DNA of 64,000 bases from Agrobacterium tumefaciens (GCF_013337285.1 NZ_SUPW01000001.1:558001-622000), one strand, 5' to 3'. Numbered from the stretch's first letter, positions 20,728 to 29,340 are shown. The notes: generated by a model not told the origin, from the letters alone. Numbers and translations: made by a program.

Positions 20728-21663
20728 ATGCTATTTTCGAGATTTTCCCTGCCGCTTTCGGCACTTTTGCTGATGAGCACCAGCCTGCCGCTCGCCGCTG
20801 AACAAAGCGGCATTACCGCCTCGCTGGACGCCGGTGTTCTCAATCTTCGGGCAACGGAAACCGTTCATATCGGCGGCAGCAAGTTAAGCGAACTGGAATG
20901 GGAAACGAAAAACGCCATGGCGTTGCGCGGCTCTCTCGGACTTGAGCTTGCACCCGGCTGGCGCGTGAAAGCCGAAGGCCGTGTCGGCTTTGAAGGCGAC
21001 GGCTACATGACCGACTATGACTGGATAGCGCCTTTTTCCAGAGACACGTCCAAAAACAACTGGAGCCATCGCTCCCAACACGACGATACGCGGCTTGATC
21101 ACTATTTTTCGGGAAGCTTCGAGCTTAATCGCATGCTGCTGGATGATCCCCAGCAATATCTCAGCGCCGGCGTCGGTTTTCGTTATACGGATGTGCAATG
21201 GTCGGCCTATGGCGGCAGCGCCGTCTACAGCCTTTTCTCTCGAAGAGATCTGAACATCAGGTTCAAGGACGGTGAGAAGGGTATTACCTACCGCCAGCAA
21301 ATCCCCGTCTTCTACGGCAACCTGACCGGTGGCCAGAGATTCGGCAACTGGTCGCTCAATGCCGGCCTGGAGGGCGGCGCGATGGTTTTTGCCAAGGCGA
21401 CGGATGATCACTGGATGCGCGATATGCGCTTTACCGACAAATTCGACGTTGCTGGCATGTTCGGGGTGAAGGCAGGTGTTGCCTATGACCTGACCCAGAA
21501 TGCTTCAATCTATATAGATGGCGCCTATGAATATACCAGTCTGGGGCGCGGAGACACGCATTATAGCGGCGCAGGCGCCGGAAACCTAACATCGGAAAAG
21601 AATGCCGGCGGTGGCGATCTGCAGTCGATTTTCGTAGGCGCTGGTATCAAGGGCCGGTTCTGA
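20728..21663 (+). CDS. Omptin-family outer membrane aspartyl protease
   Basis: A 311-residue protein with a signal peptide (residues 1 to about 24, cleavage after LAA) and alternating beta-strand pattern ending in a Phe, as in 10-strand outer membrane barrels. It matches the OmpT/Pla/IcsP family: the catalytic Asp pair is Asp96 and Asp98 (MTDYDW, like Asp83/Asp85 of OmpT), and the Asp-His pair is Asp226 and His228 (TDDHW, like Asp210/His212). The family patch YGGSAVYS (GGSYIYS in OmpT) is also present. Family members cleave between basic residues and need LPS for activity. It is preceded by an ATG with GAGGAG upstream. Substrate here unknown. Confidence 0.88.
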   Translation: MLFSRFSLPLSALLLMSTSLPLAAEQSGITASLDAGVLNLRATETVHIGGSKLSELEWETKNAMALRGSLGLELAPGWRVKAEGRVGFEGDGYMTDYDWIAPFSRDTSKNNWSHRSQHDDTRLDHYFSGSFELNRMLLDDPQQYLSAGVGFRYTDVQWSAYGGSAVYSLFSRRDLNIRFKDGEKGITYRQQIPVFYGNLTGGQRFGNWSLNAGLEGGAMVFAKATDDHWMRDMRFTDKFDVAGMFGVKAGVAYDLTQNASIYIDGAYEYTSLGRGDTHYSGAGAGNLTSEKNAGGGDLQSIFVGAGIKGRF

Positions 21664-21729
21664 CATGAACAGGCCTTAGCCGCGGAGAGCATCGCCGCCC
21701 TTCTTGGCCAAGCGCTTAACCAAGCAGAA

Positions 21730-21746
21730 GACGACCTATTATCGTC
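21730..21746. promoter_or_regulatory. Short inverted repeat upstream of the toxin-antitoxin pair
   Basis: GACGA and TCGTC separated by 7 bases, ending 24 bases before the antitoxin ATG. Antitoxin operators are often short palindromes at this place, but the arms are only 5 bp, so this is suggestive only. Confidence 0.3.
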
Positions 21747-21770
21747 CAATATGAATAAGGGTATCGCTCC

Positions 21771-22010
21771 ATGACGATCACGATCAAAGTCGGCGAAGCC
21801 AAAACTCATCTTTCGGAGCTTCTTGCCAGGGTTGAGGCAGGAGAAGAGGTGATTATCGCGCGCGGGAACGAAGCTGTGGCTCGCCTCGTAAAAGCCAACG
21901 ACCCTCAGTCCCGCCAGCAACTCATCACTGCGATACGGACAGAGCGGTCACAGCGAAAAAAGACGACGGTGGACGAGATCAAAGTGTGGAAAGAGGAAGG
22001 TCGCAAATAG
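21771..22010 (+). CDS. Phd/YefM-type antitoxin
   Basis: A 79-residue protein with the Phd/YefM fold signature at its N-terminus (KVGEAKTHLSELLARVEAGEE followed by VIIARGNEAVARL), a DNA-binding dimer that usually represses its own operon. The charged C-terminal tail (about 50-79, rich in Lys, Arg and Glu) would be the part that wraps and neutralises the toxin. AAGGG lies upstream of the ATG. Its stop codon overlaps the toxin's GTG start by one base, fixing the pair as a unit. Confidence 0.88.
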   Translation: MTITIKVGEAKTHLSELLARVEAGEEVIIARGNEAVARLVKANDPQSRQQLITAIRTERSQRKKTTVDEIKVWKEEGRK

Positions 22011-22408
22011 TGGCCTTCGTGGTTGACGCTTCGGTTGTCGCGGCTTGGTTCCTGCCTGACGAAAATGGCATGGTTGCCGACGAGGCATTGGCACGACTGG
22101 AAACGCAGGACGCTTTCGCGCCGGATCTTCTGTCTCACGAGTTGCGCAACATCCTGCTTTCGGCCGAACGTCGAAAACGTATTTCCCCGGACGAGATATT
22201 TGTAATTGTGCTGCGTTTTGCGAGCCTTCCGCTCACATTGTCCTCAAGCGTCGATCATGTATCAATCATCCGCCTGGCACAAAAACATTCACTTTCCGCC
22301 TGCGATGCAGCCTATCTGTCGCTTGCAATTTCGCACAAGGTACCTCTTGCAACACATGACAAGAAGCTTGCGGCAGCCGCAAAGCTGGAAAACGTCTCTT
22401 TCGTGTAA
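22010..22408 (+). CDS. vapC: VapC-type PIN-domain toxin
   Basis: A 132-residue PIN-domain ribonuclease. The four acidic metal-binding residues can be placed at Asp6 (VVDASV), Glu44 (SHELRN), Asp99 (ACDAAYL) and Asp117 (THDKKL), so the active site looks intact. VapC toxins cut specific RNAs, often tRNAs. I take the GTG at 22010, which shares one base with the antitoxin stop and has GAGGAAGG upstream; the longer frame from ATG 21986 would overlap the antitoxin by 25 bases. It ends 6 bases from the convergent Nudix gene. Confidence 0.9.
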   Translation: MAFVVDASVVAAWFLPDENGMVADEALARLETQDAFAPDLLSHELRNILLSAERRKRISPDEIFVIVLRFASLPLTLSSSVDHVSIIRLAQKHSLSACDAAYLSLAISHKVPLATHDKKLAAAAKLENVSFV

Positions 22409-22414
22409 GCGTAG

Positions 22415-23026
22415 TCAGAGCTGCGTGCGGTTCAACATCGCCCACTGCAAAAGAATAATCGTCTTGGAATCGGTAATTTCGCCCGACGCGATCATCGCGA
22501 AGGCTTCGTCGAGACCGTAAGTCAGAACCTCGATATCCTCGCCTTCGCTTTCCAGCCCGCCGCCGTTGCCGGCCTGCACGTCGAGATCGATGCGCGCGAC
22601 GAAGAGGCTGACCTTTTCCGTCAATGTTCCGGGGCTGGCATACATGTCGAAGAGATAATCGACCTTCTCGACCGCGTAGCCGGATTCTTCCATCGCCTCG
22701 CGGCGAATGGCGTCGGCCGCATTGTCGTCATCGAGAAGGCCTGCCGGCACTTCGATCATGAAACTTGGATCACCGTTTACGAAGGCGGCGGGGCGAAACT
22801 GGCGCACCATCACCACGCTGTCGCGCTTTTTATCGTAAAGCAGAATGGCCGCGGCGCTGCCGTGGTCGTGCACTTCGCGGACGATGCGGATCGTTTTGCC
22901 ATCCGGCATGCGCTGATCGAAAATAAGCTTCTGCATATGCACAAAGCCCTTCCAGACCGTCTCTTTTTCCACCAGCCGAATTCTGTCCGCCTCGCCGGCA
23001 GCAGCCATTTTCAATGAACGGTCCAT
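22415..23026 (-). CDS. Nudix hydrolase, NudK type (first of two)
   Basis: A Nudix pyrophosphohydrolase of 203 residues. The Nudix box (AGLLDDDNAADAIRREAMEE) is one residue shorter than the consensus in the first loop, as in E. coli NudK, and GMASPG-type (YASPGTLTE) and EGEDIEV patches also match NudK. E. coli NudK prefers GDP-mannose, with other nucleotide sugars possible. GGAG precedes the ATG at 23026. It lies 22 bases behind a paralogue of similar length (roughly 40% identical by eye), and both follow the molybdopterin oxidoreductase on the same strand. Confidence 0.88.
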   Translation of the reverse strand: MDRSLKMAAAGEADRIRLVEKETVWKGFVHMQKLIFDQRMPDGKTIRIVREVHDHGSAAAILLYDKKRDSVVMVRQFRPAAFVNGDPSFMIEVPAGLLDDDNAADAIRREAMEESGYAVEKVDYLFDMYASPGTLTEKVSLFVARIDLDVQAGNGGGLESEGEDIEVLTYGLDEAFAMIASGEITDSKTIILLQWAMLNRTQL

Positions 23027-23048
23027 AATCACTCCGTAGGCAATCCCA

Positions 23049-23645
23049 TCACAGGGTGAGGGACGATTTGTTCAGGGCCGCCCATTGCAGCAGCATGATC
23101 GTCTTTCCATCGCAGATATCGCCGGTTTCTATCATCTTCATGGCATCCGCCAGTGAAAACTCCAGAACCTCGATGTCCTCGTCCTCGTGTGCGGCACCGC
23201 CGCCCTCCTCCAGCCGATCCGATGAATCGATGATGGCGGCAAAAAAGTGCAGAATTTCGGTCACGGAACCGGGCGACATGAAGGACTTGAACAGAAACCG
23301 GACATCTTTCACGACATATCCGGTTTCCTCCATCACTTCGCGGCGAATGGCCTCGGCCGGGTCATCACCATCCAGCAGGCCGGCGGGGGCTTCCAGAAGC
23401 CAGCCGTGATAGCCGTTCACGTAGGTCGGTACGCGAAACTGCCGCACCAGCACCACCGTCTCGCGGCGCGGATCGTAAAGCAGAATGGTCGCGCCATTGC
23501 CGCGATCATAGGCCTCTCGCCGGATGACTTTTGTTTCACCCTTCGAATTGGTGTAATTATAGGTGATGTTGCGGAGATGATACCAGTTCTTTGAGAGCGT
23601 CTCGTCTTTCAGAATTTCAATCTTCACATTGTCGAACTTGCTCAT
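23049..23645 (-). CDS. Nudix hydrolase, NudK type (second of two)
   Basis: A 198-residue Nudix pyrophosphohydrolase and closer match to E. coli NudK than its neighbour: VRQFRVPTYVNG, PAGLLDGDDPAEAIRREVMEE, FMSPGSVTE and GGGAAHEDEDIEVLE. The glutamates of the REVMEE helix needed for Mg2+ binding are present. The start at MSKFDNVKIE matches the NudK N-terminus and lies 11 bases after the oxidoreductase stop. Gene order and spacing point to a three-gene transcript: oxidoreductase, this gene, then its paralogue. The two Nudix genes look like a tandem duplication that has diverged. Confidence 0.9.
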   Translation of the reverse strand: MSKFDNVKIEILKDETLSKNWYHLRNITYNYTNSKGETKVIRREAYDRGNGATILLYDPRRETVVLVRQFRVPTYVNGYHGWLLEAPAGLLDGDDPAEAIRREVMEETGYVVKDVRFLFKSFMSPGSVTEILHFFAAIIDSSDRLEEGGGAAHEDEDIEVLEFSLADAMKMIETGDICDGKTIMLLQWAALNKSSLTL

Positions 23646-23656
23646 TCCATGTCCCG

Positions 23657-25795
23657 TCAGTCTTTGCGCAGCCAAACCTTGTTGTCATGGAAAGCCGCGC
23701 CGCCATAGGGGGCAACGGCATCGGCGCCGGTGAGAACATTGATGCCCTCGCCATCCAGGTGCGCCTTGTTGGGCCACAGCCCTTCGGCAATCAGCACGCC
23801 TGATCTGGCGCCCTCAACAATCTTTGCGTGGAGACGTACTTCGCCGCGTGCGTTGCCGACGCGGACGATGTCGCCATCGGCGATACCGTGACCGGCGGCA
23901 TCCTCGGAGCAGATCATCAATTCCGGGCGGCCTTCCTTCTGCACGGAGGTTTTGGTTTCCGCGAAGGTGGAGTTCAGGAAATTGCGCGCCGGCGATGTCG
24001 CCAGTCGGAAGGGATGATCCCCGTCGGCGGTCTCGATGACATCCACCTGATCCGGGAATTTCGGAAATTCGGATACCGGCCCCATGACGCCGATATTTTT
24101 CGGCGGTTTGTTCGGAGAAGGCCCCGTTGCCCAGTCCGGGCTGAACCGGAACTTTCCGTCGCCATAACCAAAGCCCTCGAGATAATGCGCCACCTCGAAA
24201 GGCGGCTGCGCATCGATCCACTTCTCCTCCGTCAGCGTGTCGAAGTCACCCCAGCCGCTGACTTTCAGCATACGGTCGACATGATCACGGGCCGAAAGGC
24301 CGAAACCGGGCATGTGGTCGACGCCGAGACGTTTTGCCAGCTCTTCGATGACAAAGAGATTGGTGCGCACGGTTTCCGGCGGTTCGACCAGTTTGGGCCC
24401 AAGCAGAATATGGTTCTGGCCGCCGGCGCGGTAGATATCGTCATGTTCGAGGAACATGGTGGCTGGCAGCACGATATCGGCCACATCAGCCGTCTCGGTC
24501 ATGAACTGCTCATGCACGGCGACGAAAAGATCGTCGCGCAGGAAACCCTGCTTTACCAGACGTTGTTCGGGCGCGACATTGACGGGATTGGTGTTCTGGA
24601 TGAGCAGCGCCGTCACCGGGCCGCTGTGGCGCAGCGCATTGGCATCGCCCGTCAGCACGGGGCCGATCTGCGACTGGTCGAGCTGGCGCACATCCGGGTC
24701 GGCGTAAGAACTGCCCATCAGCTCCGCCTTGTTGAGCCGGAAAATATCGCCATTATTGTGGAACGCCCCGCCACCCTCATATTGCCAGGAGCCGAGCACG
24801 GTGGCGATCGACAGGGCGGCGTGCATGGCGACCGCGCCGTTGCGCTGGCGGGCAAAACCGTAACCCAGCCGGAAGAACGTCTTTTTCGTCGTGCCGACGA
24901 GCCTTGCGAAATCCTCGATCTCGTCGACGGAAAGACCTGTAATCTCGGACGCCCATTGCGGCGTCTTCGTCTTCAGATGCGCTTCCAATCCCGTCGGATC
25001 GTCGGCAAAGCGCACCATGTAGTCACGGTCGGCGTAACCATCGCGGAAGGCGATGTGCATGATGGCGCAGGCGAGCGCTGCATCTGTGCCGGGGCGCAGG
25101 ACGATGCGCATATCCGCCTGTTTCATTGTCGGATTGTCGTAGATATCAACGACGACGATCTTTGCGCCGCGTTCCTTGCGGGCCTTGACCGCATGGGTCA
25201 TGACATTGACCTGCGTGGCAACCGCATTGGTGCCCCAGATGACGACGACATCGGCCTTGCCGATCTCGCGCGGATCGGGACCACGCAGCGCACCGGTGCC
25301 CATCACGTACCCCGTCCAGGCCATGTTGGTGCAGATTGAACCGAAGAAGCCGGAGTATTTCTTGGCGTGGCGCAGCCGCTCGATGGAATCGCGCTGCACC
25401 TGCCCCATGGTTCCGGCGTAGAAATACGGCCAGATGGCCTCCGCACCATGCCGGGCTTCCGCCTTGACGAAAGCATCTGCCACCTCGTCCAGCGCGGCTT
25501 CCCAGGAAATCTCCTGCCAGTCGCCTGCGCCTTTGGCGCCCTTGCGGCGCTTCGGGGTCAGCAGACGACCGGGATGATAGATGCGCTCGGAATACCGCGC
25601 CACCTTGGCGCAGATGACGCCGGCGGTGTATGTATTGCTATTGGCGCCGCGCACCCGGCCGATGCGGCCTTCCCCATTGATATCGACCTCCAGCGCGCAG
25701 GCGCTCGGACAGTCATGCGGACAGACGGTGTGGCCGACACGGACTTCGGCCTTGTTGATGGCTTTTTCAGCGGAGATCGGGGTCGCAACGTTCAT
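23657..25795 (-). CDS. Molybdopterin oxidoreductase with [4Fe-4S] site
   Basis: A single-subunit DMSO-reductase-family enzyme of about 712 residues. The N-terminal iron-sulfur motif is Cys25-x3-Cys29-x3-Cys33-x28-Cys62, followed by three molybdopterin-binding domains and the C-terminal dinucleotide-binding domain (LATSPARNFLNSTF, IADGDIVRVGN). No Tat signal is visible, so it is probably cytoplasmic. It belongs to the BisC/assimilatory type group of formate-dehydrogenase-like proteins, but the substrate cannot be named. The ATG at 25795 (MNVATPISAEKA) is preferred to the frame start at 25885. moaD and moaE, needed for its cofactor, are about 10 kb away. Confidence 0.87.
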   Translation of the reverse strand: MNVATPISAEKAINKAEVRVGHTVCPHDCPSACALEVDINGEGRIGRVRGANSNTYTAGVICAKVARYSERIYHPGRLLTPKRRKGAKGAGDWQEISWEAALDEVADAFVKAEARHGAEAIWPYFYAGTMGQVQRDSIERLRHAKKYSGFFGSICTNMAWTGYVMGTGALRGPDPREIGKADVVVIWGTNAVATQVNVMTHAVKARKERGAKIVVVDIYDNPTMKQADMRIVLRPGTDAALACAIMHIAFRDGYADRDYMVRFADDPTGLEAHLKTKTPQWASEITGLSVDEIEDFARLVGTTKKTFFRLGYGFARQRNGAVAMHAALSIATVLGSWQYEGGGAFHNNGDIFRLNKAELMGSSYADPDVRQLDQSQIGPVLTGDANALRHSGPVTALLIQNTNPVNVAPEQRLVKQGFLRDDLFVAVHEQFMTETADVADIVLPATMFLEHDDIYRAGGQNHILLGPKLVEPPETVRTNLFVIEELAKRLGVDHMPGFGLSARDHVDRMLKVSGWGDFDTLTEEKWIDAQPPFEVAHYLEGFGYGDGKFRFSPDWATGPSPNKPPKNIGVMGPVSEFPKFPDQVDVIETADGDHPFRLATSPARNFLNSTFAETKTSVQKEGRPELMICSEDAAGHGIADGDIVRVGNARGEVRLHAKIVEGARSGVLIAEGLWPNKAHLDGEGINVLTGADAVAPYGGAAFHDNKVWLRKD

Positions 25796-25890
25796 GGCTT
25801 TTGTATATTGCATCAATGATGCGGCAAAAAGGCCGAAGTGACGTCCATCAAGAATATTCATCATCACCATCGGCAAGCGAGACACATCCC

Positions 25891-26754
25891 ATGAACTATC
25901 GCCACATCTACCACGCCGGCAATTTCGCGGATGTTCTCAAACACGCCGTCCTTGCCCGTCTCGTCCGTTACCTGCAGAACAAGGACAAGGCGTTTCGCGT
26001 GCTGGATACCCATGCCGGCATCGGCCTTTACGACCTCACCTCGGAAGAGGCGCAGAAGACCGGTGAATGGCAGACCGGTATCGGCAAGCTGATGGAGACC
26101 GCCCTGCCCGCCCCCATCGCCGAACTGCTGGAACCCTATCTCGCCGCAGTCAGGGAGCTAAATCCCGATGGCGGCATTCAATTCTATCCCGGTTCGCCAA
26201 AACTCGCGCGCATGCTGTTTCGTCCGCAGGACCGGCTTTCGGCCATGGAGCTGCATCCGGATGACAGCCGCGCTTTATCCCGTCTCTTCGAGGGGGACTA
26301 CCAGGTCCGGGTGACCGAGCTGGACGGCTGGCTGTCGCTTGGCGCGCATCTGCCGCCGAAGGAAAAGCGTGGCCTTGTCCTCGTCGATCCGCCTTTCGAG
26401 CTTGAAAACGAATATCAGCGGCTGGCCGATGGGCTGAACAAGGCCTATCGGCGTTTTTCCACCGGCACCTATTGCCTGTGGTATCCGCTGAAAAAGGGCG
26501 CGCCGATCAAGGATTTCCACGAGCGGCTGCAATCCTTCGACATTCCGAAAATGCTGTGCGCTGAACTTTCCGTCAAAAGCGACCGGTTGGAGGGGTTGAG
26601 CGGTTCCGGCCTCATCATCGTCAACCCGCCCTATACCCTGAAGGACGAGTTGCACACGCTCCTGCCTTTCCTGAAAACGGTGATGGCGCAGGACCGATAC
26701 GCCTCGCACCGTGCCTTCTGGCTGCGCGGCGAGGAAAAGCCGGAGGAGGACTGA
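25891..26754 (+). CDS. rlmJ: 23S rRNA (adenine-2030-N6)-methyltransferase RlmJ
   Basis: A 287-residue rRNA methyltransferase. The N-terminus MNYRHIYHAGNFADVLKH is nearly invariant in RlmJ, the SAM site includes VLDTHAGIGLYD, and the catalytic N6-adenine motif is DPPF (VLVDPPFELENEY). It methylates A2030 of 23S rRNA. It is divergent from the molybdopterin oxidoreductase with about 95 bases between the start codons, and converges on the next gene with a hairpin over both stops. Confidence 0.95.
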   Translation: MNYRHIYHAGNFADVLKHAVLARLVRYLQNKDKAFRVLDTHAGIGLYDLTSEEAQKTGEWQTGIGKLMETALPAPIAELLEPYLAAVRELNPDGGIQFYPGSPKLARMLFRPQDRLSAMELHPDDSRALSRLFEGDYQVRVTELDGWLSLGAHLPPKEKRGLVLVDPPFELENEYQRLADGLNKAYRRFSTGTYCLWYPLKKGAPIKDFHERLQSFDIPKMLCAELSVKSDRLEGLSGSGLIIVNPPYTLKDELHTLLPFLKTVMAQDRYASHRAFWLRGEEKPEED

Positions 26755-26766
26755 GGGTTACCTCAG
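26751..26766. terminator. Hairpin across two convergent stop codons
   Basis: CTGAGG and CCTCAG with a 4-base loop. The rlmJ stop lies in the left arm and the stop of the opposing gene lies in the loop. It could end transcripts from both sides, but no T-run follows. Confidence 0.4.
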
Positions 26767-27705
26767 CCCTTCCCGCTTCTGCGCCTGGGCAAGCTGTGAT
26801 CGCTCGAAGAACAGGATCACGAACAGGGCCATGATGAACGGAATGATCAGGTAGAACAGCCGAAAAACCAGCAGTGCGGCGATCACGTCTGCCGGGTTCA
26901 TATCCGGCAGACCGGTGACGAAGACCAGTTCCAGCACGCCGAGCCCGCCCGGCGCATGGGAAATCAGCGCCGCCGAAAAGGAAATCAGGAAAATCCCGAG
27001 GATAATCATGAAACCGGGGTTTCCGGCCTCCGGCAAGGCGAAATAGATGATGCCCGCCGCCCCGATCAGCTCGATCGGACCGATGACCAGCTGTTGCGCC
27101 ACCAGTTTCGGTGCCGGATAAGGCAGGAAAAACGAGCGTATTTTCAGCGGCTTCAGCTTCAGGAGACTACCCAGCACGTAAAGGCCGACAATAACGAGCA
27201 GCAGGATGCCTGTTGTCGTGGAGGCCTCGACGGGAAGGATGCCGGTGAAGCGTTCAGTGATATCAGGCTCGTAAAGCAGCACCAGGCCGATGAGCATGAT
27301 GGTTCCGATGATGAAGGTGAAGGAGCAAAGGCCAACGAGAACGCCGACCTCGGCAGCGCTCAAGCCCTTGGACGTATAGGCGCGGTAGCGCACCACGGCG
27401 CCGGAAAACACGGAGGCGCCGACATTGTGGGAAAGCGCATAGGTGGTAAACGAGGTGAGCGTGATGAAGAACCAGTTCACCTTGCGGCCGAGATGCTGGA
27501 GCGCAATGCGGTCGTAGCCGGCAAGTGCGGCATAGGCCAGCAATGTGGCCATGCCGGAGCAAACCCAGTCTCGCACGCGGATGGCCATGAAGCTTTCCCA
27601 GAGATCATCGAGCGAAAGACCGCGCAGCTCATGATAAAGCAGCCAGGCTGAAAACCCGATCGTCGCCAGACCAACGACAGGCCAGATATATTTCTTAAAT
27701 CTCAT
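26758..27705 (-). CDS. LPG-synthase-type membrane protein (YbhN/UPF0104)
   Basis: A 315-residue integral membrane protein with about eight hydrophobic segments. It matches the flippase-like membrane half of MprF/LpiA (lysylphosphatidylglycerol synthase TM region): SHNVGASVFSGAVVRYR, SAAEVGVLVG, and SHAPGGLGVLELVF are typical. The catalytic aminoacyltransferase half is absent, so it should not itself make lysyl-PG; stand-alone members may move lipids, but this is inference. Start ATG follows normal rules; no operon partner is adjacent on the same strand. Confidence 0.87.
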   Translation of the reverse strand: MRFKKYIWPVVGLATIGFSAWLLYHELRGLSLDDLWESFMAIRVRDWVCSGMATLLAYAALAGYDRIALQHLGRKVNWFFITLTSFTTYALSHNVGASVFSGAVVRYRAYTSKGLSAAEVGVLVGLCSFTFIIGTIMLIGLVLLYEPDITERFTGILPVEASTTTGILLLVIVGLYVLGSLLKLKPLKIRSFFLPYPAPKLVAQQLVIGPIELIGAAGIIYFALPEAGNPGFMIILGIFLISFSAALISHAPGGLGVLELVFVTGLPDMNPADVIAALLVFRLFYLIIPFIMALFVILFFERSQLAQAQKREGLR

Positions 27706-27902
27706 GCGGTCATGCCGCCTATTTCCTCCAGCTTCACCCCAGCCTTCTTCCGTCTTTCGGGGAAGATTCGCTGGAGTCTATTCGTTATGCGGCGAAGCTT
27801 TCAACCTTTTTGCCCGTTTGCCTCGTTCACAAATTTATGTAAGACCGATTTGTCGCCGGCAGGCGATATGAGGTCGTCCATTTTCCGGAGAGCGTGCACG
27901 GA

Positions 27903-28661
27903 ATGAAGCGTTATGCCGGTTTCATCGCCTTCGGTCTCCTGTCGCTTGCGGCCCTTTGGTTTTCGCAGGAAAAACCCGCCCCAAACAATTCCTCGAATGA
28001 CTGGACCATGTATCCCCCGTCGCAACCCGCCGGGCGCTCCCAGCGGGAAACGTCCAGCCGTGATACGGGCAAAAACACCGTCCCCCGCGGCACGGGTTTT
28101 GATTTTTACGTGCTGTCATTATCCTGGTCGCCGGCATTCTGTGCCAGTTCGGAAGGTTCCGGCAATCGCCAGCAATGCGGCAGCGACAGGCGTTACGGCT
28201 TTGTCGTGCATGGGCTCTGGCCGCAAAACGAAAACGGCTATCCGGAATTCTGCAAAAGCAGCGAACCGGACCGCGTGCCTGACGCGATCGGCCGCGCCAT
28301 GTTCGACATCATGCCGTCGATGGGGCTGATCGGCCACCAGTGGCGTAAACACGGCTCCTGTTCAGGCCTGTCGCAGAAAGATTATTTCTCGGCGACGCGG
28401 GCCGCCTTCGAGGCCGTCAGGCTGCCGGAGAAGATCGCTTCAGGCGCGCAAGCCGCCACCCTCTCCGCCGACGCCATCGAAACCGCCTTCACCGACGCCA
28501 ATCCCGGCCTGTCGAAACGCGGCATCTCGATCAGCTGTGACGGCAAGCGCCTCGAGGAAGTCCGCATCTGCCTTAACACGGACATGACATTCCGCGACTG
28601 CCCCGAGCTTGACCGCAAAGGTTGCCGCGCCGGCTCCACCGAAATCATTCCCATACGCTAA
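27903..28661 (+). CDS. Ribonuclease T2 family protein
   Basis: A secreted or periplasmic endoribonuclease of 252 residues. It has a hydrophobic N-terminal segment (GFIAFGLLSLAALWF), a Ser/Pro-rich linker to about residue 62, and both catalytic motifs of the family: CAS1 FVVHGLWPQ and CAS2 GHQWRKHGSC. Cysteines are placed as in RNase I-like enzymes. The ATG at 27903 lies 12 bases after GGAG; a GTG at 27894 would be too close to it. It is followed 20 bases later by a GST gene on the same strand. Confidence 0.93.
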   Translation: MKRYAGFIAFGLLSLAALWFSQEKPAPNNSSNDWTMYPPSQPAGRSQRETSSRDTGKNTVPRGTGFDFYVLSLSWSPAFCASSEGSGNRQQCGSDRRYGFVVHGLWPQNENGYPEFCKSSEPDRVPDAIGRAMFDIMPSMGLIGHQWRKHGSCSGLSQKDYFSATRAAFEAVRLPEKIASGAQAATLSADAIETAFTDANPGLSKRGISISCDGKRLEEVRICLNTDMTFRDCPELDRKGCRAGSTEIIPIR

Positions 28662-28681
28662 TCAACCCACAGGACCCCACC

Positions 28682-29278
28682 ATGGAACTGCTCTATTCAC
28701 CCGCCTCCCCCTATTCCGCCAAAGTGCGCATGGCCGCCCGCCATCTCGACATCGACGTTACCTCGGTGCGCGTCGATACCAATGCAGAGCCCGCGACGCT
28801 GATGGACAACAATCCGCTCGGCAAAATCCCCGTCCTGCTGCTGGATGATGGCGGCTCCGTCTATGACAGCGTGGCGATCATGCATTATCTTGACCGGCTT
28901 TCGGGCGGCAAGCTTTACCCGAAAAAGAACGGCAAGCGCACGGACGTGGAAATTCTGGAGGCGCTCTGCGACGGCATCATGGATTGCCTGCTCGCCATCG
29001 TTTACGAGCGTCGTTTTCGCCCGGAAGACAAGATCCACCAGCCCTGGATCGACAAGCAGTGGAAAAAAGTGGTGAAGGGTCTCGACCATCTGAACGCGAA
29101 CCTGCCCAAGACCGGCAAAAAGCTGCATGGCGGCCATTTCGCGCTGGCGGCGATGATCGGTTATCTCGACCTGCGTTTCGCCGGTGAATGGGCCGAAGGA
29201 CGCGATGCTCTGTCGCAATGGCCGGAGACTTTCGGCAAGCGTTTCGAAGCCTACGCGGAAATGAAGGCAGCCGCCTGA
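28682..29278 (+). CDS. Glutathione S-transferase family protein
   Basis: A 198-residue cytosolic GST. The N-terminal thioredoxin-fold domain runs from MELLYSPASPYSAKVR through NPLGKIPVLLLDDG (cis-Pro region) to the GSH-binding YDSVAIMHYLD, and an all-helical C-terminal domain follows. The residue at the catalytic turn is Ser/Pro (SPASPYS). The frame is open from 28622, inside the RNase gene; the ATG at 28682 is the family start. Substrate unknown. A strong bidirectional terminator follows. Confidence 0.9.
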   Translation: MELLYSPASPYSAKVRMAARHLDIDVTSVRVDTNAEPATLMDNNPLGKIPVLLLDDGGSVYDSVAIMHYLDRLSGGKLYPKKNGKRTDVEILEALCDGIMDCLLAIVYERRFRPEDKIHQPWIDKQWKKVVKGLDHLNANLPKTGKKLHGGHFALAAMIGYLDLRFAGEWAEGRDALSQWPETFGKRFEAYAEMKAAA

Positions 29279-29340
29279 GGCGAAGCGGAACAGTGCCCGG
29301 CCACGTCGCCGGGCGCACTCGTAACAGACTGCAAAAACAA

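Noticed and set aside
23828..25339. 503-residue plus-strand frame inside the molybdopterin oxidoreductase
   Set aside because: Antisense shadow of a long GC-rich gene with clear motifs on the other strand.
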